From contig CAXAMN010021562.1 in the NCBI GenBank assembly GCA_963970005.1, forward strand, positions 645,851 through 709,850: DNA of 64,000 bases, read 5' to 3'. Positions 1 to 11,727 of the stretch are shown here, piece by piece. Numbering within the stretch: position 1 is the stretch's first letter; each line of letters starts with the position of its first letter. Source of the stretch: Durusdinium trenchii (taxonomy: Eukaryota > Sar > Dinophyceae > Suessiales > Symbiodiniaceae). A program made the position numbers and the translations under genes. The notes beneath the pieces were generated by a model. It saw only the letters and a program-made list of their open reading frames with translations. It had not been told where the DNA came from and did no database searches.

Positions 1-845
1 GGACACCCTTGTAGGACACTCTTGTGAGTCACTCTTACGGGGCACTTTTGTAGGACACTCTTGTGGGACACTCTTAGACGACACTCTTGCGGGTCACTCT
101 TATGGGTCACTCTCTTGTGAGACACTCTTGTAGGACACTCTTGTGGGTCACTCTTACACGACACTCTTGTAGGACACTCCTTGTGGGACACTCTTATAGG
201 ACACTCTTGTAGGACGCTCTTGTGGGACACTCTTATAGGACACTCTTGTGGGTCACTCTTATGGGACACTCTTGTCGAAAACTCTTGTGGGACACTCTTG
301 TGAGACACTCTTGTAGGACACTCTTGTGGGTCACTTGCCGGACACTCTTGTGGGCCACTCTTGCGGGCCACTCTTGTAGGACACTCTTGTAGGACACTCT
401 TGCGGGACACACTTGTGGGTCACTCTTGTGGGACACTCTTGTAGGAAACTCTTGTGGGACACTCTTGTAGGACACTCTTGCGGGACACTCTTGTAGGACA
501 CTCTTGTGGGACACTCTTGTAGGACACTCTTGTGGGACACTCTTGTAGGACACTCTTGTGGGACACTCTTGTGGCAGTTTGGAGCACTCTTGTGGGAAAC
601 TCTTGTGGGATACTCCTGTAGGACACTCTTGCGGGACACTCTTGTGAGACACTCTTGCGGGACACTCTTGTAGGGCAATCTTGTGGGACACTCTAGTAGG
701 ACACTCTGGTGATCTCTTGTGGGACACTCTTATAGGACACTCTTGTGGGACACTCTTAAGGGACACTCTTGCGAGACACTCTTGTGGGACACTCTTGTGG
801 GGCACTCATACGGGACACTCTTGTGGGACACTCTATCTGGGAGGA
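1..845. repeat. 13-bp satellite array
   Basis: The first 845 bases are a tandem array of a 13-bp unit, GGACACTCTTGTR, with R alternating between A and G and with scattered substitutions and a few broken units, for example near 570-590 and 700-720. The window starts inside the array, so its left end is not seen. Because 13 is not a multiple of 3 and no stop codon forms, long open frames arise on both strands in all phases. They are a by-product of the repeat and no protein is called. Confidence 0.95.
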
Positions 846-861
846 CACACGCTTCAAGGCT

Positions 862-1060
862 GCAAGACGAGCGTTTCGTACGAGACTTCCTCCAAAAAGT
901 CACACGTCAAGTCTCCAAAGCAAGCGTTTCGTACGAGACTTCCTCCAAAAGTCACACGTCAAGTCTCCAAAACGAGCGTTTCGTACGAGACTTCCTCAAA
1001 AACTCACATGTCAAAGTCTGCAAAACGAGCGTTTCATACGAGACTTCCTCCAAAAGTCAA
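862..1060. repeat. Tandem repeat of about 53-57 bp, four copies
   Basis: Four head-to-tail copies follow the satellite. Each contains GAGCGTTTCGTACGAGACTT, then a CCTCCAAAAGTCACACGTCAAG-like segment and CTCCAAA. Copies differ by a few substitutions and small indels, and the last is truncated. No coding role is visible. Confidence 0.9.
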
Positions 1061-1196
1061 GCGGAAACACCCATCGGAGCACACACACATCACGCAGCCC
1101 TGCCAAGCAGTTTCGCGATTCCAGCCCCTCCAAACAACACCCGCTCACACGCCAATCCCAATGTGACAGCGACATTCACCTCTACCACAACTCACA

Positions 1197-1331
1197 ACCT
1201 CACGATTCCCTGCGCCTGCCACGAATCTTTCCGCGTCCACACGTCTAACGCGCACAAAGTACTGCGCCTGCCACGAAATGTGACCTCCGTCACACCTCGC
1301 AACCTCACGATTCCCTGCGCCTGCCACGAAA
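1197..1331. repeat. Short interspersed direct repeat around CTGCGCCTGCCACGAA
   Basis: The 16-mer CTGCGCCTGCCACGAA occurs three times in 120 bp. Two copies are extended leftward by CCTCACGATTCC. It looks like an eroded minisatellite. Confidence 0.7.
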
Positions 1332-1339
1332 AGTGACAA

Positions 1340-2466
1340 TATCTATCATCTCATGTGAGCTTCAACAAAATTTGCACCACACCACACGTTTGGAGTGATT
1401 TCGACCCGTTCTGAGCACACTCCCATCCACCAAAATCGCCACTTCAGCCGAGACTTGTCACGAAAACAGAGCTTCGATGCCACACCCTGAAATGCAAATC
1501 CCAATGGCACGGCCACATCCAACGCCCAAGAACACGACTCTCCAAACGCTAATCCCAAAGGAACTGCGCAGCAAACTGCGGATCTCACAAAACGCTGCGC
1601 CTGCGCAGTGAAATCATCCTCCACACTTCAACATCTTACATTTCCACACGATTCCTCGCTATTTCACACGAATCTGACACGTCACGTTTTCATCCGAAAC
1701 CCTCTCCAAAAGCTTCCCCCAATGGCAGCGCCTTAGCGCTCTACTGCGGACGGTGCGAACGGTTGCGGACGGTTGCGAACTTAGAAACAACGGGTCGCGA
1801 ACAACGCTCTACCCCCAGACCCCAGAGTTAAACGAGAACCCTTCGCTACGCATTCGGGAAAAAAACTGCAAAAAGTGCGTTCTCCTGCGGCTTTACAGCT
1901 CTTTCGACAGCTCTTCTGCGCAACGTGCCAACAGGTTGTTGCAACATGTGGGCATGAAATCCTACTTGACATCCACATCCACGGCCACCGAGTCGAAAAA
2001 GGTCGGAATTAAAGTGATTGCCAAAATGAACACCATTACACGTTCGGTTTCCGAGCCGGTGGCCAAAACAAGGTCAACTCACCGGTCCATGTCTTTATGT
2101 TTTTGATCATCAATGGTCAAGTGGCATGAAATGAGGAAGGTAAATTTCATCGGAATGAAAAACCACAAGAATTCACAACCCCCAAAACCGTTCATCTTCG
2201 AAACATATCGTGGAAAATCTTTAACTAATTGACAGTATTGAACTGACTGTCTCAAGTGCGTATGCGTAAAGAAAATCCACAAGTAGCATCAAGTAGCCAC
2301 TAGTCGTGCAGTTCAGTCCATTCATAACACCATTCAAGGCTGAAACAGTCCAACGGTCCAAGCGTCAAGGAGGGCGACATCTTAAGCTCTCCAGCTGCGA
2401 TGGTGGGACTCTTCGCTTCCTGCGGGATCGCATGCTGAGCGCACGATTGGTTCCTCAACTTGCTCA
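1340..2466. other. No gene seen
   Basis: Unique-looking sequence. Short open frames exist on both strands, but none has coding-like composition with splice sites or a recognisable motif. Confidence 0.5.
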
Positions 2467-3146
2467 GCTTCCTCCCTTCAACGTGAAATAAAGTCAAAAG
2501 CTCAAACAAGTCTGCCTTCCCTGCTTCCACACCCCACCAGAAATGCCTGCTGGAACTTCTCCGCCTCATCATCCTCATTCTCCTCGAACTCTTTACGCAC
2601 CTTGGCATCTTCCCGCGAAGCGCCGAAGAAACAACTGCTGCGACATGAGCTTGTCGCAAAAGTTGACCTTACCAACTATATGGTTGTGAATCCAAAACCA
2701 CAGTAGGTTGCTTGGGAGTCCATTTCAGCAATTATGTCGTCAACGGGTTTGACCCACAACATCCCACAACCATCTGATGCGTCCAACTAAAAGTAGGGAG
2801 CCCGGCAACGAACGCACAGGCAAAAACGGATCAAACATTTACTTTAGTTCGAGGAGTCCCCACCATGACATTTCAGTCATTTGGTCATGGGCTCAGGATC
2901 TCCAGTTGGCATCCAAAAGTGCCACCCTGTGACCACCTGGTACCACACATGGACTCACACATGAATTTATTTTTTGTGGAACAAGCAAAATGGTTCAAAA
3001 CTAATTATTGGTCAATGGGTTGACGTCGATGTGCTAAAGTCTTAGTGTGCACTCGTACTTGCACTCGACTGTTTCGGTTAACCCTACAACAAACTGTGTT
3101 TCCCAATAGAACTATATAGGCGTGTTCCACTGTGTTTCTTGTCAGC
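2467..3146. repeat. Tandem segmental duplication, copy 1
   Basis: This segment is repeated next to itself at 3147-3640. The shared order is CAGCTTCCTC...TTCAACGTGAAA, then a nearly identical stretch of about 230 bp (about 2514-2750), then blocks ending in GGTTGACGTCGATGTG and a GTGTTCC...CTGTGTTTCT boundary. Copy 1 carries about 150 bp of extra sequence (about 2845-2990) absent from copy 2, plus small indels. The central stretch is far better preserved than the flanks. Confidence 0.85.
2502..2668 (-). CDS. Candidate exon in duplicated segment (copy 1)
   Basis: A minus-strand frame in the conserved core of the duplication contains SREDAKVRKEFEENEDDEAE followed by KFQQAFLVG. It is acidic, probably helical and plausibly coding. 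The frame ends at a stop at 2502. Upstream, an overlapping frame reading NFCDKLMSQQLFL also looks protein-like, so an intron or frameshift may separate the two. No domain is recognised. The near-identical copy at 3181-3376 is the main support, because this core resists divergence while the flanking parts of the duplication do not. It could equally be the youngest part of a non-coding repeat. Confidence 0.3.
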
Positions 3147-3640
3147 TTCCTCTGTTCAACGTGAAACACATCAGGCAACGTTAAACAAGGCCCATGCATT
3201 TAATAGTCAAAAACTGGAAAAACAATCTGCCTTCCCTGCTTCCACACCCCACCAGAAATGCCTGCTGGAACTTCTCCGCCTCATCATCCTCATTCTCCTC
3301 AAACTCGGTTCGCACCTTGGCATCTTCCCGCGAAGCGCCGAAGAAACAACTGCTGCGACATGAGCTTGTCGCAAAAGTTGACCTTACCAACTATATGGTT
3401 GTGAATCCAAAACCACAGTAGGTTGCTTGGGAGTCCATTTCAGCAATTATGTCGTCAACGGGTTTGACCCACAACCATCTGATGTGTCCAAAAGTAGGGA
3501 ACCCCGGCACGAATCCACTGGAAAAACGGGACAAACAACAAACAACACGGTTCAACACCAATTTTTGGTTGACGTCGATGTGTTGGAGTCTTAAGTGCAA
3601 ATTTGTTTACCAAAGGAACTAGATGTGTTCCTCTGTGTTT
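3147..3640. repeat. Tandem segmental duplication, copy 2
   Basis: This is the second copy of 2467-3146, shorter because it lacks the roughly 150-bp block present in copy 1. Outside an 11-bp patch with four substitutions (near 3300-3311), the core is almost identical to copy 1. Divergence and indels rise toward the right end. Confidence 0.85.
3181..3376 (-). CDS. Candidate exon in duplicated segment (copy 2)
   Basis: This minus-strand frame corresponds to the copy-1 candidate and contains SREDAKVRTEFEENEDDEAE followed by KFQQAFLVG. Relative to copy 1 there are two silent changes (CGT/CGA, TTC/TTT) and one amino-acid change, K to T (AAA/ACC). The frame continues to a stop at 3181 through sequence that differs from copy 1, so the real end is probably a splice site near the conserved boundary. 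Product unknown. Confidence 0.3.
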
Positions 3641-3649
3641 CTATTTTGT

Positions 3650-6410
3650 TGCATCGTGGTGTTTTCTGATAGGAACTCGATTTTTTAAAACCTGATCCCA
3701 CATTCAATTGCCGTATTAAAAGTTGACATTGCAGTACAATAGACTATATGTACACTGTACATTAGTACTTTCTATTGTGCTTCTGTACATGTTGCAATAT
3801 GTTTTATGTATGCCGTTGTTTTCACATGTTCCACATAACATTGTCTCATAGAATTCGCAACGGGATGTCCAAGAGCATGCTGCTTGAAAGGACACAATTT
3901 GGATTAATGAACTGTTAAAGATGTTGGAGACTATGTAAGATAGGTCGAGCGTCGGCGCGTCGTTTAAAACGGTTCTTGATTTGATTGGGATGAACTTCCA
4001 GGTCGTCCTTGTGTTGGCGGGTGAACAGGAAGAATCGTGCAAAAAAGGGGTACATCACATCAAACAACTACTAGTACTGTAAGACTAAAGGAAACCAATG
4101 ACAATGTTCCAACTAATACCCACTGTATCCTACTGTGTCCTCCAGCTGCGACTTCAATGTGCAGCATTTGCGACATGAAGCAGGTGCAAGAAACTATGAT
4201 AAACGATCAGTTTTGAGTTTGAGTCAGGGTGAAAAAACGGACTTCAGACAAAGCACCGCAAAGTCCCCACTGAACTTGTGAGCCATGGCGTTTTCTTCGT
4301 CCGGAGGAATTCCGGTCAACCTGTGATAGGCTAAATCGCGTCGCAGTGATCACTCCAGCAATATCTTATTCAGTCACCCATCGTGTGCAGTCATGTTGAA
4401 GAATGAAGAGAGGGAACCTGCAAGGTCCTGGAAAATTGGATTCAGTCTGCCCCAGGCCATTTGGCCTCTGCATGGGGGGGTAATTCCACTGCTCTGCTCC
4501 ATCTTCATCCCATCTACAAAAAAAAACAGGGGTGCCATATGGAGGGATATGGAGCAATATGAGGCCCCCGAGGATGGGGGAACAATCCGACTGGTGGTTG
4601 GACCCCCCAACTACTCAACTATCCAACTGGCTGTTCATGGTCCATGAACGCGTCGGATCGCACGTGTTTGGAGCAGAACGCATGTCTCACTATAGGCCGT
4701 TCGGCCGAGTCTGAGCCGTGCCAATGGTGAAATCCGGGATACAAGAGCACGAGCGAGGAATGACCTGATTCGGCTATCCTTCCAGATTGACCTGAAGTCC
4801 GGAGTTCTTCGGCATTCAAGCATCACAGTGAAGAAATTGTCACCCACAGATACAATTTGGCTACTCCCTAAATGATGTTCTCAAGGTGTACAGCCAAACA
4901 AGATTTGCTGCACTCCCTGTCTAAACAGTTCCCTATTGTAGTTTCCCTGTCTAAACAGTTCCCTAAGCAGTTCCCTGACAACGAGAGTCTTCAAGATAGT
5001 CAATGGGATTCGAACAAGGAGTCCCGAGCAGGCTACATCATGCAGCCTTCCTTCAGGAGTCTTTACGCATGCCTCGTGCCACTGGCTCTCTTACTCTTTG
5101 TGTGACAAAGTAAACAAGGGGCATTTTGGGGTTCCTTCCCCGGCGTTCGTGTCTCTACGAGTCAGCTGCATGTGTTCTTTGTTTTTTCTTAACGTCATAC
5201 TGATGGTCTATCAGGAGTCTTCTTGTCCCACCTCCACGTTGACTCCACGTGAGGTAGTGAGAGCAAATTTCAGTACAAATTGAAATCATGCTGTTCACAT
5301 ATGTTCACCCATCTGCAAAAAGGACCTGCTGCTACATGCTGCTACCGTTTAGCCGCTCTTGGGTGGCAAAGATATCAGTGAGGAAGACTTACATACATGG
5401 AAATGGACAACACATGGTACAGGGTCAATTGTCTGTGATGCAGCGATAGTGGCCAACCAGTCAAGGCCTTCAGGTCTCATTCAACACGACCTCCTCTGGG
5501 ACATTCAATGATTGTACAAACATTCGTGACCTTATCGGTGGAGACTGGCCACGTGATTCTGCAAACAGCCCTTCAATTAGGGGTTCTTTTACGCTGAAGC
5601 TGGGAATAGCCACAGCTGCAGTCGAAGCACCACAGTGGAAATGCGGAAAAGCCAGTGTTTCACAGTGATGCATCAGGTTGTACATTGGGTTCTAACACCC
5701 GTGAGTCAGGAACGTCTTCCACCGGAGACGGGACATCCTCCCCGAGGCCATGACGGGACATCCTCCGCGCTGCGTTCACGACCTCATAGAATGAGTGAGG
5801 CAATGAGAAGCAGGCGGGGTGGTTGACGCCAAAGCCTAACAAAGAACCTTTGGCGATTGGTTTTTATCAGGGTCATGCGTGCTTTAGCGGTGTGGCAGTT
5901 GGGGAAATGACTATTAACTACTTGGTACTCCCATGGGCAATTGTCACCTCAACAATCCCGAGTACATACTTAGAACGCACTACCCGATTAAAAGCTATCA
6001 TGTCAACTATCATGTCGGACACCCCTAAATGCAACTTGCTTTGGATGTTTAATTACTGCCTTTACTTTCTACTAAAAGTCCCGAGAATTAGGAATTATAC
6101 ATAGGCAACCACCCACCAGGCTATCATTCAGTTTTGAATCGAAACACCCAGGTTCCAATCTTTGGGCCCCCATTTTGGGGTGCAAGAAACTCGACCGGAG
6201 TCCTTTTTCTAATAGGATTCGCTGAGATGTCCGGCATACGGCTGATTGTGAAATTGTGCAAACTAACTGCCATCACAACTCTGGATCCATAAATACGTCC
6301 AGTACTAATTGCATACTGGATTGAGAATGGATGTATATATGATAATTAGTATGATAATTATCTGTATATAGTATAGTTACATAAAATAGATGTGCTGTGA
6401 GTACCATACG
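3650..6410. other. No gene seen; small direct repeat at 4915-4974
   Basis: At 4915-4974 a 30-bp unit beginning CCCTGTCTAAACAGTTCCCT is repeated twice, with a partial third. A minus-strand open stretch near 5470-5640 is mildly protein-like but has no motif. Nothing else is supported here. Confidence 0.5.
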
Positions 6411-6560
6411 TGTACTTTACCATTTAACTACCCAAAGGAACTGGAGCAGTAACTCTAGCTGGAAATTCATCCTGCTATATCTTCTATTCCCTGCCCTCCT
6501 CCTCTGTGGCCATCCCAGTCCTCCGTGCTGTGTGAGAAACCTGTGGCCCCGTGCCGCAAC

Positions 6561-6694
6561 CTGAGGTGCAGGGCGAGTGGTCCGCTCCGCCTCTTGGATT
6601 TGGGACTCCTCCGATGGCACGAAGACATCGGGAAGGCGCCGCGCAAACGTCTGTCTCGACATGCGAGGTTTGGTGGGTTGGAGGTACATCCAAT
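6561..6694 (-). CDS. Candidate internal exon, product unknown
   Basis: A GC-rich island open on the minus strand between an acceptor (GCTCAG) at 6695-6696 and a donor (CTCAG then GTTGCG) at 6559-6560. The 134 nt read in one phase with 44 codons, including RQTFARRLPDVFVPSEESQI and then QEAERTTRPAPQ, a hydrophilic composition typical of protein rather than of the AT-rich surroundings. Two other frames are also open over much of it, so the frame is not certain. No family is recognised. Confidence 0.3.
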
Positions 6695-7735
6695 CTGAGC
6701 AGTCGTCCGGATTCGGCAGTCGGCCAAGACTCTTTTGACAACGTCATTGAATCAATGTTGCGGCATCGCATTCTCGTGGCATATACATAATAATAACCTG
6801 TCGTGGAGTTCATTCAACTGGTACCTAGATCCACCTATTCTGCACTGCCACTCTTCACAATTGATTATTGTTTTAACTGCCTGAGCAGCACGCGGCAAGT
6901 CAATCTGAACACAAAACGGACAAACAATATCTGAATACATCAATACATCTGAATGTTGTATTCACTTTCTTGTGGATGAACTCGCTGGAATCAGGAAACA
7001 AGGCGTCTATGCCTATTCGGCCACTGTCAACATCCACTTTTTGCCTCTTTGGGCAGCATCCAACTTGAATACCATTGGATTGGAGAGCTCGTTCCGGGGG
7101 GCCGCTGCTCCAGGGTCAGGAATTCAAAGCAAATGGAAAATTGAATGAAAAGCAAATTACGTAAACTAGAACGAGTATCAATCAAGAAGTGCTTGAACAT
7201 TAATCGCTAGTGACACCTCGTGCTCACAGTGGCGAACAAAGGAATGCATAAGTTAAAATGGGCCGCGCAACTCATTTGGCAGAGGACAATCGCTGGGCCA
7301 TCTAAGGACACCTGCCTGCAGCGCAGCTTGGACTTTGCATGACTGTGCAGCACTGATCTGGTACAATTAATGTCACCACAGAAGAATCTACAATAATGAA
7401 TCTACAAGAGCCACTCGCTGGTCTTTGGAACATAAGTCGGTTAAACCGTAAACCATGCATGCATCAGCATTGAAGGCAAGTGTTGTTGATTTACATAATA
7501 TATTATAATACACCCGGAAAAAATTAACATGGAACCTGACAACCACTGGGTTGTAGAGGAAGATAGTATTCCAAAGGTACATGTTCAGGTTCCATGTTAC
7601 TTTTAAGTTACTTTATCCCGCATATATATATAATACATATATATGATTGGAACACATCGCGACTGCGAACCGGGACCAGGCCTACTTGCGTACACAGCAA
7701 GCGGAAATGGCCAGGGACTTGAACCAGATCCATAC

Positions 7736-7892
7736 CTGGTTTGTCCAATCGTCCTGTTCAGCTTGGGATTCTCCGCGCTCGCTACCATCACTAACAGCAT
7801 CCGCTCGAAGGGCTTCAAGAGCGGCATTCGCGTTGGCAATGATGCCGGGCCTAGGCTGCTTGAGGCCAAGCGCAACATCGCTTTGACGCCAA
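7736..7892 (-). CDS. Candidate internal exon, product unknown
   Basis: The minus strand is open from an AG acceptor (GCTGCAAG) to a donor (AACCAG then GTATGG). One frame, 1 nt plus 52 codons, reads IIANANAALEALRADAVSDG and then SERGESQAEQDDWTNQ, a helical, charged composition. A second minus-strand frame is also open, containing FERMLLVMVASAENPKLNRT, so the phase is uncertain. The next candidate, 8045-8152, lies upstream on the same strand and could belong to the same gene. Confidence 0.3.
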
Positions 7893-8044
7893 CTTGCAGC
7901 ATATAATTTCCGTAGCTCTTCAGCCTCTCAAGTCAGCTCAAATGGTTGAGAAAAGGATCAACAAAAGCAACGGGATCAATCTGCAATCTCTGCAGCAGTT
8001 TTATGCAGCAGCGTTTGGTCTTTTCAAGTGCCATTCAATTATCA

Positions 8045-8152
8045 TTGTGATTCCATGGCCAAGGACCCTCAACAAAGCACTCCTTAGCTGGCGCCTCGTC
8101 CTTGGTTTGAGCTTGCACCATAGCCTGGACTCGCTTGGCAAGTCCACCAGCT
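8045..8152 (-). CDS. Candidate exon upstream of 7736-7892, product unknown
   Basis: A minus-strand open stretch starts just after a possible AG acceptor (ATACAAG) and reads GGLAKRVQAMVQAQTKDEAP and then AKECFVEGPWPWNH before a stop. No clear GT donor is seen at its 3' edge, although a GT within GAGGGTCCTT is possible. Support comes from composition and proximity to the 7.8-kb candidate only. Confidence 0.22.
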
Positions 8153-8263
8153 TGTATTGATAGTTTCAAACATGTGGGGATGTTGTAATGATGTATAATG
8201 CCCGGTAACGTGCATCATCTCCCTCACCTCAGACCTTCACTACCTTGTTGCTCTTCCGGGCTC

Positions 8264-8466
8264 CTGGTTTTTGGTTCCCGGATTGGTGTTTTTGGTTCCC
8301 GCGGTGTTTTTTCTTCCCGCGTTGGTGTTTTCGGTTCCCGCGGTGTTTTTGGTTCCCAAGTGGGTTTTTGGTTCCCGCGCGGCGGTGTTTTTTCGGTGCC
8401 CGGCTCGGTTTTTTCAGTGCCCGCGGGTGTTTTCAGTTCCTGTGATGGTGTTTTCGGTGCCCGCCT
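8264..8466 (+). repeat. Minisatellite, GGTGTTTTYGGTTCCCGC units (left arm)
   Basis: About nine degenerate units of 18-21 bp, centred on GGTGTTTTTGGTTCCCGC, with variants GGTGTTTTCAGTTCCTG and GGTGTTTTCGGTGCCCGC. Relatives of the same unit reappear in reverse orientation at 8621-8791. An ATG-initiated 112-codon plus-strand frame (8198-8536) runs through it and encodes GVFGS-type repeats. I treat that frame as incidental. Confidence 0.85.
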
Positions 8467-8620
8467 TGCGTTGAAGAGGGAAAAATGCACGGATGTTTTC
8501 GGTTTTGCAGTGTTCTTTGTCTGTTTCATTGTGTGACACGAGTACGTGCTTTCAAATCCAGCGGTGGGCAATGGTAGCCAGAAATTCAAACGAAAGCTGA
8601 CAAACAAACACGTGAAAGGG

Positions 8621-8791
8621 CACACCAACACAGGAGCCGGGCAGGGAACACATTGTCCAGGACTGAAAACACCCAAACCTGGGAACCAAAAACACCAACA
8701 CAGGAGCTGGGCAAGGAAAACACCAATCCAGGAACTGAAAACACCACGGGAAGGGAACACACTAATCTGGGAACTGAAAACACCCAACCCT
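8621..8791 (-). repeat. Minisatellite, inverted relative of 8264-8466 (right arm)
   Basis: Units such as GGAACTGAAAACACC and GGGAACCAAAAACACC are the reverse complement of units in the left array. They alternate with CACAGGAGC(T/C)GGGCA(A/G)GG segments. The 155-bp spacer carries no similar units. Confidence 0.85.
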
Positions 8792-8799
8792 GCTCCTTC

Positions 8800-11720
8800 C
8801 ACTCGGGGTATTCTTCAAGATCTTCAAGATTTAGCTATGTACCATGTTGACCACAAACATTCCGCCTCAAACTCCTTTCGGGCGTTGGTAGGGCTGCCCT
8901 CTTCGACACACTCATCAAGCATCATCGATGGTCGGCCACGCGACATGAAGACTTTGGAAGATGCTGATGGTCGAAATTCTTTCCAACTGCAATGCTTCAA
9001 TTTTCATTGAGCCGAGGGCAACGGATCAAATCAGCGACTACCGACCATGAATACCAAACATAGCACGCACCATATGCCATGACCATGTGATATTGAGCAA
9101 ATATGCTGTGACTGGACATCAAGTTTCATGCAGCTTTGAGCTGTTTGAATTGTTCATCTTCACCCATCGGGAAATGCCAAGCTTGCTCACACCCACCACA
9201 TTGATGGAGGTTTTGACCTGGGAGGTACTTCTAGCGAGCTGGCATGGTGGTTGCATCATCTCAGTGCCTAGTCATGCACGTTCTTTGTTTCTCAATCATG
9301 CAAGCCATAGGTAGGGACGACCCTTCAACGCTGGGGAGAACAGGCCGGAAAAGTGTGTCATGCCAGATTCATTTGGATGTGGGTCAAAACCCCACAACCT
9401 TCGTGACCCTTGAAAACAGATTGCTGTATTAAAAAAATATAGATATATAATATATATATATATTTATACTATGCTATGAGTCTATAAAGATTGACGAGGT
9501 TTTGATCCACACCGTCATTTGTGTTGTTTCTTGGGAGTTCTCAAATCGAGATCCGTGTCGTTGCTCAATGGCACAATGACGCGTGTGTTGAGATCCAGTG
9601 GCGTGACCCCGATTGACCGCGTGGAGCGGTCTCCGCATTTGGAGATGAACTTGGTACCCCAGGTACCCAGATACCCACCCAGTCCAGAGTAGCAAAGCCG
9701 CCACCAATGCGGACCATCAGCTTGCCTGTAGCTCAGGTTTGTCGTGAAGGGCATTCAAAGGGAGAGCGCAAATCGCTAGCAAACTGCCCGCGACTTGACA
9801 ATGAAAAGGAACAAACACATGTAAGATATGTATCAAGTATCCCCTACTCAACCCAACTGGAAACGACGGTATGGAGTCGAGCTCCAGGATTGAATGATCA
9901 TGCAGCGTATGACACCCAACTGTCAGTTTATACATATATACAATTTATATATATATATTACACACATATTCCAGCATGCAACTGTGAAATACATGGGACA
10001 CTGTTAAATACATGGTTCAACAAATGTACCATAATGTACCTATGGCCTATAATTGGCTGCTCAGATCTGCTTGAAGAAGCAATGTCTGTCCACATCGCAA
10101 AAGAGTCCATTGCAAGGCCAAGTGGAGCACTACATCCTGCAAAGGACAACTTCACTGATCCTCTAAATATGTTTGCCTGGCCTAACGACGTGAACGGTAA
10201 CGACGTGAACATGCTCTGAGACCTCCAAGCTCAATTGCAGCCACACTGCTGTTGTGCATCGTCATTAGCAACTTCTTGTTCCCGTAGAGGTAGACCTTGT
10301 GAATGGATACGGAATATACACTAGAGTATGGAATGTTGGGGTTGGGATTCGTTCTCAACGGTGTGTGGCTTCCAGTGTTTGCACAAAGCTTGAGAATCCA
10401 TTATTTCAGTTTCTTCATTCCAACTTGCCTTAGGAGGTCTGACTTCATAATTGTAGTGACCCTTTCTCTCTCTCTCTCTCTGCATTGCATGTGTAAGAGT
10501 AAGGAGCTGCCATGAATACGAATGAATATCGGATATGGACACTCACTCCAAGGCAATTCCTGCTATCCCTAAGTCCCTATTCTTATTCTTAGCACACAAA
10601 TATATAACTGCAGAGCTTTCCAAACGCACAAATGTCAAGATCGTGTCAGTCGCCCGACTCCCAAAGAACCTCCTCGTGTCGTCCACATGCCAAATTGCTG
10701 GGACCGATCACCCAAAAGCCAGTAAAAAAGAAACAACACGCACACAACCGGAATGTTAAAACCAACTGATCTCAATAAAAGAAAACGTAGATGTGTTTAA
10801 ACATGTTTAAACATGACATGGTCTTGGACTCCTATGGTACGGACATATATATATATATATACATACACAGTGTGTATATATATGTCTATACGTACAGTAG
10901 ATCCGGTATATCGCACAACATCCTCCTTGCTATGCAGTCAAAGTGGCCCCTCGAGACACGCGCGCCAGGGGGAATTGTAGCGGGTTGGTGTCGGAGTACC
11001 TGGACAGCGGAGCGGTCGTGGTTGATTGACTTTCCCCAGAGCGGTAGGGTAACGAGTGAACAGCAGCTGACCTCAACAAAAAGCGAACGTCAAGCGAACG
11101 GACGGGTTCCTCAGCAGAACGGCAAGCTACTGCAATAAAATGCAAAAAGTGCTGTGGCTAGTGCTAGTTTCAGTCGACGTGCCTAGAAGAGCAGGGTGTC
11201 AGTGAGAACGTTGGAAGCTTCAGGGTTGTCTCAACAACTAGAAGTGAAACACATATCCCACAAAATGCAGCATCACTTGGGCTGTCAAACCAGGGAACTC
11301 CTCCAAAGACGTATCCATCTGACCATTTGGGTCCACCGCCCTGGACACCCACGAGCCCATGGGGCCCATGCCTGCTTTCCACAAGTGAGTTTGATCTTGA
11401 CCCCCGCATATCCAAACATCAATGTGTATTGACTGTCCTTTCCAAAGGCTCTCCACTTTCATTGAAGCAAACACTTTGCTTCAGCAGGGAACACCCCAGG
11501 GGCCGCTGTTTAGTCGCCAACCGCTGGAGCGTATCCCTGATTCATGCAAGAACCTCACCAATGTCAATAGCTGCACCACCTTATTTTGCCCTTCAAATGG
11601 TCCTTCAGGGCTTGAAAATTGTATGAAGGCCTTGTGTCCAAGTGCAAGGCCCCAAAAGTAGAAGCATCATGAATCATACATACCAGCTCACTCACAAGAA
11701 TGTCCTAGAATTGTCAGGAG
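8800..11720. other. No gene seen; AT microsatellites and a palindrome
   Basis: Holds (TA)n tracts near 9434-9472 and 9926-9962, a (CT)n run near 10465-10480, and an AT-rich palindrome at 10842-10888 that begins GACATATATATA, ends TATATATGTC and is centred on CACAGTGTG. No coding island is convincing. Confidence 0.55.
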
Positions 11721-11727
11721 TTTTCAC

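Noticed and set aside
233..805. Minus-strand frame of 190 codons inside the 13-bp satellite
   Set aside because: It is produced by the repeat itself, appears in other phases too, and has no non-repetitive part.
1..845. CRISPR-like array
   Set aside because: Units are 13 bp with no spacers. The other arrays in the window also lack unique spacers between repeats.
8198..8802. Open frames on both strands across the inverted minisatellites
   Set aside because: The peptide content is dictated by the repeat units, and both strands are open over the same bases.
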